From Verrucomicrobiota bacterium (GTDB taxonomy: Bacteria > Verrucomicrobiota > Verrucomicrobiia > Limisphaerales > CAIQOK01): a stretch of DNA of 9,595 nucleotides. The stretch lies in contig JANYDP010000055.1 of assembly GCA_025363535.1 (NCBI GenBank), forward strand, positions 1-9,595, in the 5' to 3' direction. Under the pieces are notes generated by a model. It made no database searches and was not told the origin of the DNA. It worked only from the letters and a program-made list of their open reading frames with translations. The position numbers and the translations under genes are program-made. Position 1 is the first letter of the stretch, and each line of letters opens with the position of its first letter. Shown here piece after piece: positions 6,705 to 9,595 of the stretch.

Positions 6705-7136
6705 TTATGGTTTTCTTCCAGACCAGTCTTTTACTTTGCCTTCCCCGTTGTTCTCGACTCTACCATCCCCTTTAACGGCTCCATCAAAAGTAACTGTTCT
6801 GGTTATATCTCCTTTATAGCCATAATAAGCAATTGTCTCAACTTGCTTAAAATCAGAATCTGCCGCCGCCTGATACTTGCATGAACTGAACCCTCCAAGA
6901 AGGGCGACCGCTTCTGCGGCAGGCATTCCCACTTTCAATGCACCCCATTTTGTTTCATCCACTTCCGGAGCACTCCATCGAGCAGCAGCCTGTTGCATGC
7001 GTATTTGGTCTACCGCTTGATCGTAATGAATGGTAGGAGTTCTGGTACTTTGGGTATTAATGGGCTGTGTATTTTGGGTTTCTGCACAGCCGGTCAAGAA
7101 GATTCCTGCCAAGGTGACGAAGGTAAGTGCTTTCAT
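6705..7136 (-). CDS. Small predicted lipoprotein with a BamE/SmpA-like domain
   Basis: The 143-residue protein has a clean lipoprotein signal: MKALTFVTLAGIFLTGC, with a canonical LTGC lipobox and Cys17 as the lipidated residue. A Thr/Gln/Asn-rich linker (18-36) follows. Residues 64-115 (WGALKVGMPAAEAVALLG, then KQVETIAYYGY and TVTFDGAV) show the G-M-x(3)-E-x-V-x-x-L-L-G helix pair, then strands ending in a V-x-F-D-G turn. This is the pattern of BamE/SmpA-like outer-membrane lipoproteins and related anchors. The match is by eye and remote. The C-terminus is Gly/Asn/Lys-rich. The gene is clearly AT-richer than its neighbours, with many AAA, ATA, TTA and TAT codons. It has its own promoter immediately upstream and a probable terminator. 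The ATG at 7136 directly starts the signal sequence. Confidence 0.82.
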   Translation of the reverse strand: MKALTFVTLAGIFLTGCAETQNTQPINTQSTRTPTIHYDQAVDQIRMQQAAARWSAPEVDETKWGALKVGMPAAEAVALLGGFSSCKYQAAADSDFKQVETIAYYGYKGDITRTVTFDGAVKGDGRVENNGEGKVKDWSGRKP

Positions 7137-7143
7137 GCATTTG

Positions 7144-7171
7144 ATATTACGCTGGACATAAACGCTGTCAA
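7144..7171 (-). promoter_or_regulatory. Sigma70-like promoter of the small lipoprotein gene, probably leaderless
   Basis: On the minus strand there is a perfect -35 TTGACA (7171-7166), a 16-base spacer and TAATAT as -10 (7149-7144). Only seven bases separate the -10 from the ATG at 7136. Transcription should therefore begin at or within a base or two of the start codon, giving a leaderless mRNA. The absence of any Shine-Dalgarno agrees with this. Confidence 0.65.
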
Positions 7172-7172
7172 G

Positions 7173-7197
7173 GGCCGCGCTTGTTTAGGGCGCGGCC
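7173..7197 (-). terminator. GC-rich hairpin at the 3' end of the lyase gene (no T tract)
   Basis: GGCCGCGC (7173-7180) and GCGCGGCC (7190-7197) form a perfect 8-bp GC stem with a 9-base loop. The loop contains the lyase stop codon (7185-7187). No T run follows on the minus strand; the next bases are instead the -35 box of the following gene. It may slow or protect the 3' end, or end transcription with help from a factor. Calling it a terminator is an inference. Confidence 0.45.
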
Positions 7198-9395
7198 ACT
7201 ACCTTTGCGTTTTCATCCAATTCCAACCGCAGGTAATCGTATTCAACCCCGCTCGTCAGGCCGCCGCCGGGAATGGTCAGCTTCAAAACATTTTCCCCCG
7301 CCTTCATCAACGAGGCATCGAAGGCGAGATCGCGTGCCACAACGGTGCCGCCGATGCCGTCGCGGTTGATCGTGGCGTTATAAACCAGACCGGTGACGCT
7401 CCCGATGGATTTTTCATTGATAGCCGCGGTGAGGCTGCGCGTGCCGACACCGCAGAGCGCCAGCCGCAGCGTCGCCTTGCCATGCGGCGCGTTGGGCAGA
7501 TCAAACTTTACCGTCCAGGCCGTCTCGCGACCGAAGCCGGAGCCAGTGGTGTTGTTGGTGTTTTCGTTGTGCGGCAACTGCTCAAAGAACCAGTCCTTGC
7601 GAAAATCACTTTTGCCAATCGTATAGTTCACGTCGCTGGGAAAAAGTTTGGGATATTCCAGATACCAGCCCCAGTGAAAATAATCGTCGCCCTTGAAAAA
7701 TTCCGACGCCTTGCGATTGGGAATGCCTATGTCCCAAAGCTGTTTGCCATAGCGCACGGGCTGCCAGCTTAGTTTTCCGAGCGCCAGATTTTTCCCGGCT
7801 TCGACCGTCACGTTGGTCAGCGTGAATTCACCAAGCACACCATCGGCAAATGCGTGCAGCGTGTAATTGCCGGAGCGAACATTTGGAATCGAAAAATTTC
7901 CGAATGCATCCGCGCGCACCCAGAATTCGTAGTTCTTCGCGTCGTTCTGCCATTCGACCATGCGCAGGCCGAAGCCACCAAAGCCGCCGCCGAATCCACC
8001 GCCGCCACCTCCACGGCCAAACCGGCGACGCCCGCCGAACTGGTTGGTGCCATCGCCGCCGAAGTTGGTGCCGAAGCGCGCGAAACGATTGGTGAAATTG
8101 AAACCGCCGTTGGTGCCGCGACCAATACCGCCGCCTGCCAGATTCGCCGCCGCCGCGTTCGTGTCATCATCGCCGCCGCCCGCCAGACCGAAGCCGCCGA
8201 AGCTGCCGCGATTGATCCGGGCCGGCGTGTAATCCGGAGCGGAAACACCGACGAGCAGATTCGTGAACTTGAAATTCGGAGCCTGCGGATCATTCAGCAC
8301 CAACTTGCCACTGACCGTCGCGCGTTCGTTTTTGTGCGGATAATCCACGCCGGCGACCCAGCCGTAAGGCCACGCTTTTTCTTCGGCACCGGCCTTGGCA
8401 AGCGCGTCTTTCCACATGGCGTCCGGCGTCGAACCGGAGTTGACGTAAATCAGAAACGGTCCGATGACCTTCGTCCAATTGTCCGTCGCCGCGATGGAGC
8501 ACATGCTGCCGCCGTAATGGCTGCCGCGCCAGTAATTGAGCAGGCACGGCGCGGCGGGCGCGTTCAGCGCGTTGGTGTTGAACGTCGCGTCGCGATGCGC
8601 GGACAACTCCACCTTCGTCGGTCCGCCGCTGAGATACTCCACCGACGCGTTCACGAACCACAGCCCGACGTTCTTCGTCGTGGACGACCAGCCCCACGCC
8701 CGCACGTCGAACTGGTTCGCCGAGTAATCGTACTTGTGCTCAACCTGCCCCTGGTAAAGGCCGGTGTTCATCCGGCGAACTTCCTTCATGTTCATCTGCG
8801 TGCCGTGGTTCCAGTCGTACGCGGTGAGCATTTTCATGTTGCGGTTTGCGTCCACGGTCATCCAGTCGAAGACGCCGTCGTTGAGCTTCGCGCAAAACCG
8901 CGCCTCGCCCACGGATGTGCCCGGATAATTCGTCGGGTGGCTGAAAATCGAATACGTGTAAATGCCCGAATCGTCGCGGCCCAGCGCGTAACGGATTTCG
9001 ATGTCGGCGATCACGCTGCCACCCGGACCGCTGCCCATTGGGCTGCCATCGGCAATGCCCTTCAATGAAACCTCGGCACGCTCCCCGCCATTCTTGCGGG
9101 GATCAATGGTGACGCGCAGGATGGGATCGCTGTGCGCGACGTCGTGCGACCAGTAGGCGGATGCGCGCGACGATTCGTTGTCGAGCAATTCCAGTCCCTT
9201 GTATTTCAGCGAGGTCAAATCGCCCGAGCGTTTCGAGACGCGAACGCTCACAAACTGGTTGGTCAGCGTGTAGCTGTTCTCGTCCTCGCGCAGCCCGACC
9301 GGCGCGGTGGCGCGTTGCCCAAAGGAATCAACCGCCAGCAACGCCAGCGCGACACAAAGCCAAAACGATTTAATTTTCATGGGATTTACTTTCAT
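7185..9395 (-). CDS. Secreted rhamnogalacturonan lyase, polysaccharide lyase family 4
   Basis: The 736-residue protein has a signal peptide (about residues 6-26, ending VDSFGQ) and the three-domain PL4 plan. The N-terminal beta-sandwich spans about 38-340, with AYDWNHGTQMNMKEVRRMN, VEHKYDYS (Lys221) and NYWRGSHYGG (His293). Lys221 and His293 sit where the catalytic Lys and His of fungal rhamnogalacturonan lyase are expected. A fibronectin-III-like domain starts at ATVSGKLVLND (359) and resumes at VEWQNDAKNYEF to FSIPNVRSGNYTLHAFADG. A CBM-like jelly roll covers about 543-730, with LWDIGIPNRKA, YTIGKSDFRKDW and EYDYLRLEL. The enzyme family cleaves rhamnose-galacturonic acid bonds of the pectin backbone by beta-elimination. 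A glycine-rich block splits the middle domain (listed separately). ATG 9395 is the longest start; the second ATG at 9380 gives a more typical signal peptide and may be the real one. Catalytic assignments are by motif, not alignment. Confidence 0.92.
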   Translation of the reverse strand: MKVNPMKIKSFWLCVALALLAVDSFGQRATAPVGLREDENSYTLTNQFVSVRVSKRSGDLTSLKYKGLELLDNESSRASAYWSHDVAHSDPILRVTIDPRKNGGERAEVSLKGIADGSPMGSGPGGSVIADIEIRYALGRDDSGIYTYSIFSHPTNYPGTSVGEARFCAKLNDGVFDWMTVDANRNMKMLTAYDWNHGTQMNMKEVRRMNTGLYQGQVEHKYDYSANQFDVRAWGWSSTTKNVGLWFVNASVEYLSGGPTKVELSAHRDATFNTNALNAPAAPCLLNYWRGSHYGGSMCSIAATDNWTKVIGPFLIYVNSGSTPDAMWKDALAKAGAEEKAWPYGWVAGVDYPHKNERATVSGKLVLNDPQAPNFKFTNLLVGVSAPDYTPARINRGSFGGFGLAGGGDDDTNAAAANLAGGGIGRGTNGGFNFTNRFARFGTNFGGDGTNQFGGRRRFGRGGGGGGFGGGFGGFGLRMVEWQNDAKNYEFWVRADAFGNFSIPNVRSGNYTLHAFADGVLGEFTLTNVTVEAGKNLALGKLSWQPVRYGKQLWDIGIPNRKASEFFKGDDYFHWGWYLEYPKLFPSDVNYTIGKSDFRKDWFFEQLPHNENTNNTTGSGFGRETAWTVKFDLPNAPHGKATLRLALCGVGTRSLTAAINEKSIGSVTGLVYNATINRDGIGGTVVARDLAFDASLMKAGENVLKLTIPGGGLTSGVEYDYLRLELDENAKVVAAP
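7965..8216 (-). repeat. Glycine-rich low-complexity block inside the lyase coding sequence
   Basis: Residues about 394-477 of the lyase are dominated by Gly, Asn, Phe and Arg in patterns such as GGFGLAGGGDDDTN, GTNFGGDGTN and RFGRGGGGGGFGGGFGGFG. The DNA is correspondingly repetitive (runs of GCC and ACC triplets on the plus strand). It interrupts the fibronectin-III-like domain between two recognisable strands and keeps the reading frame. Confidence 0.88.
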
Positions 9396-9412
9396 CGAAA
9401 GGCAGACGCGGA

Positions 9413-9440
9413 ATTATGCTCTTTGGTTTCAGGGAATCAA
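9413..9440 (-). promoter_or_regulatory. Probable sigma70-like promoter of the rhamnogalacturonan lyase gene
   Basis: On the minus strand TTGATT (9440-9435), a 16-base spacer and CATAAT (9418-9413) match four and five of the six consensus bases. The -10 ends 17 bases before ATG 9395 and 32 before ATG 9380. This leaves a short leader of about 10 or 25 bases. Confidence 0.5.
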
Positions 9441-9454
9441 CCAACCCTGGAATG

Positions 9455-9555
9455 AAAGCGGCGCTAAAGACACCGCAGTCCAGACGCTTCGCGAATGTCG
9501 GGGACGCAAGAATCGCGCGGCAGCGTCTGGACTGCGGCGCGTTCACCGCCGCTTT
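9455..9555. repeat. Nested inverted repeat, REPIN/MITE-like (34-bp arms, 33-bp spacer)
   Basis: CCGCAGTCCAGACGCT (9473-9488) is perfectly inverted at 9522-9537. Outside it AAAGCGGCG (9455-9463) is perfectly inverted at 9547-9555. The two nine-base segments between the inner and outer arms differ mostly (four of nine match). The right arm alone forms GCGGCG, 7-base loop, CGCCGC (9534-9552); the left arm keeps only GCGG and CCGC. Two hairpin-plus-tail units facing each other fit a REPIN, and a decayed MITE is the main alternative. It lies 15 bp upstream of the lyase -35 box. It shares no sequence with the 1854-1967 element. Confidence 0.82.
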
Positions 9556-9595
9556 TATTGAGGCTCGTGCAATGGAGTGACACGCGGCCTGAGCA
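9556..9595. other. Window-end stretch without a recognised gene
   Basis: These last 40 bases lie beyond the inverted repeat. I see no start codon with a supported reading frame, no hairpin and no promoter; they are probably intergenic sequence leading to the next gene. Confidence 0.4.

Noticed and set aside
7965..8216. Repetitive GCC/ACC tract considered as a CRISPR-like or tandem-repeat array
   Set aside because: The repeats have no constant unit or spacers and keep the lyase reading frame; it is a low-complexity coding segment.
7854..9068. 404-residue open frame antisense to the rhamnogalacturonan lyase
   Set aside because: It is the mirror of a GC-rich coding sequence, including the antisense of the glycine-rich block; no domain or start signal supports it.

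Overview
The window looks like chromosomal DNA of a moderately GC-rich bacterium of the Planctomycetota-Verrucomicrobiota group, most likely Verrucomicrobiota. The pointers are an H-X9-DG pseudopilin (a family hugely expanded in that superphylum), large secreted proteins of the fungal-type glutaminase and rhamnogalacturonan lyase families, and an almost complete lack of Shine-Dalgarno sequences before the starts. The lineage is an inference from gene content; no rRNA marker is present.

Layout. 1-1764 (minus): N-terminal 588 residues of a secreted glutaminase-family protein (DUF4964/5127/4965/1793 type), cut by the window edge. 1765-2083: a divergent intergenic region with a 114-bp inverted-repeat element and a separate small palindrome. 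2084-3368 (plus): a probable two-gene unit of a small lipoprotein and an H-X9-DG type II pseudopilin. 3414-5405 (minus): a two-domain CbiX/SirB-like chelatase downstream of cysK, with a strong intrinsic terminator between them. 5536-6678 (plus): tgt, queuine/preQ1 tRNA-ribosyltransferase. 6705-7136 (minus): an AT-richer small lipoprotein with a BamE/SmpA-like look, its own sigma70-like promoter and probably a leaderless mRNA. 7185-9395 (minus): a large secreted PL4 rhamnogalacturonan lyase interrupted by a glycine-rich block. 9396-9595: a probable promoter for the lyase and a second, unrelated 101-bp nested inverted repeat.

How the genes fit. CysK uses sulfide made by siroheme-dependent sulfite reductase, and CbiX/SirB-type enzymes load metal into sirohydrochlorin, so the pair suggests assimilatory sulfur metabolism. 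The lyase, the glutaminase-family protein, the two lipoproteins and the pseudopilin are all exported and fit a polymer-degrading lifestyle, but they do not form one obvious operon. tgt is a housekeeping tRNA-modification gene.

I do not see a clear new defence, mobile or biosynthetic system. The most unusual items are the two inverted-repeat elements with REPIN-like architecture beside genes for secreted proteins, the glycine-rich insertion in the lyase, and the compact hairpin/promoter/leaderless arrangement at 7136-7197.
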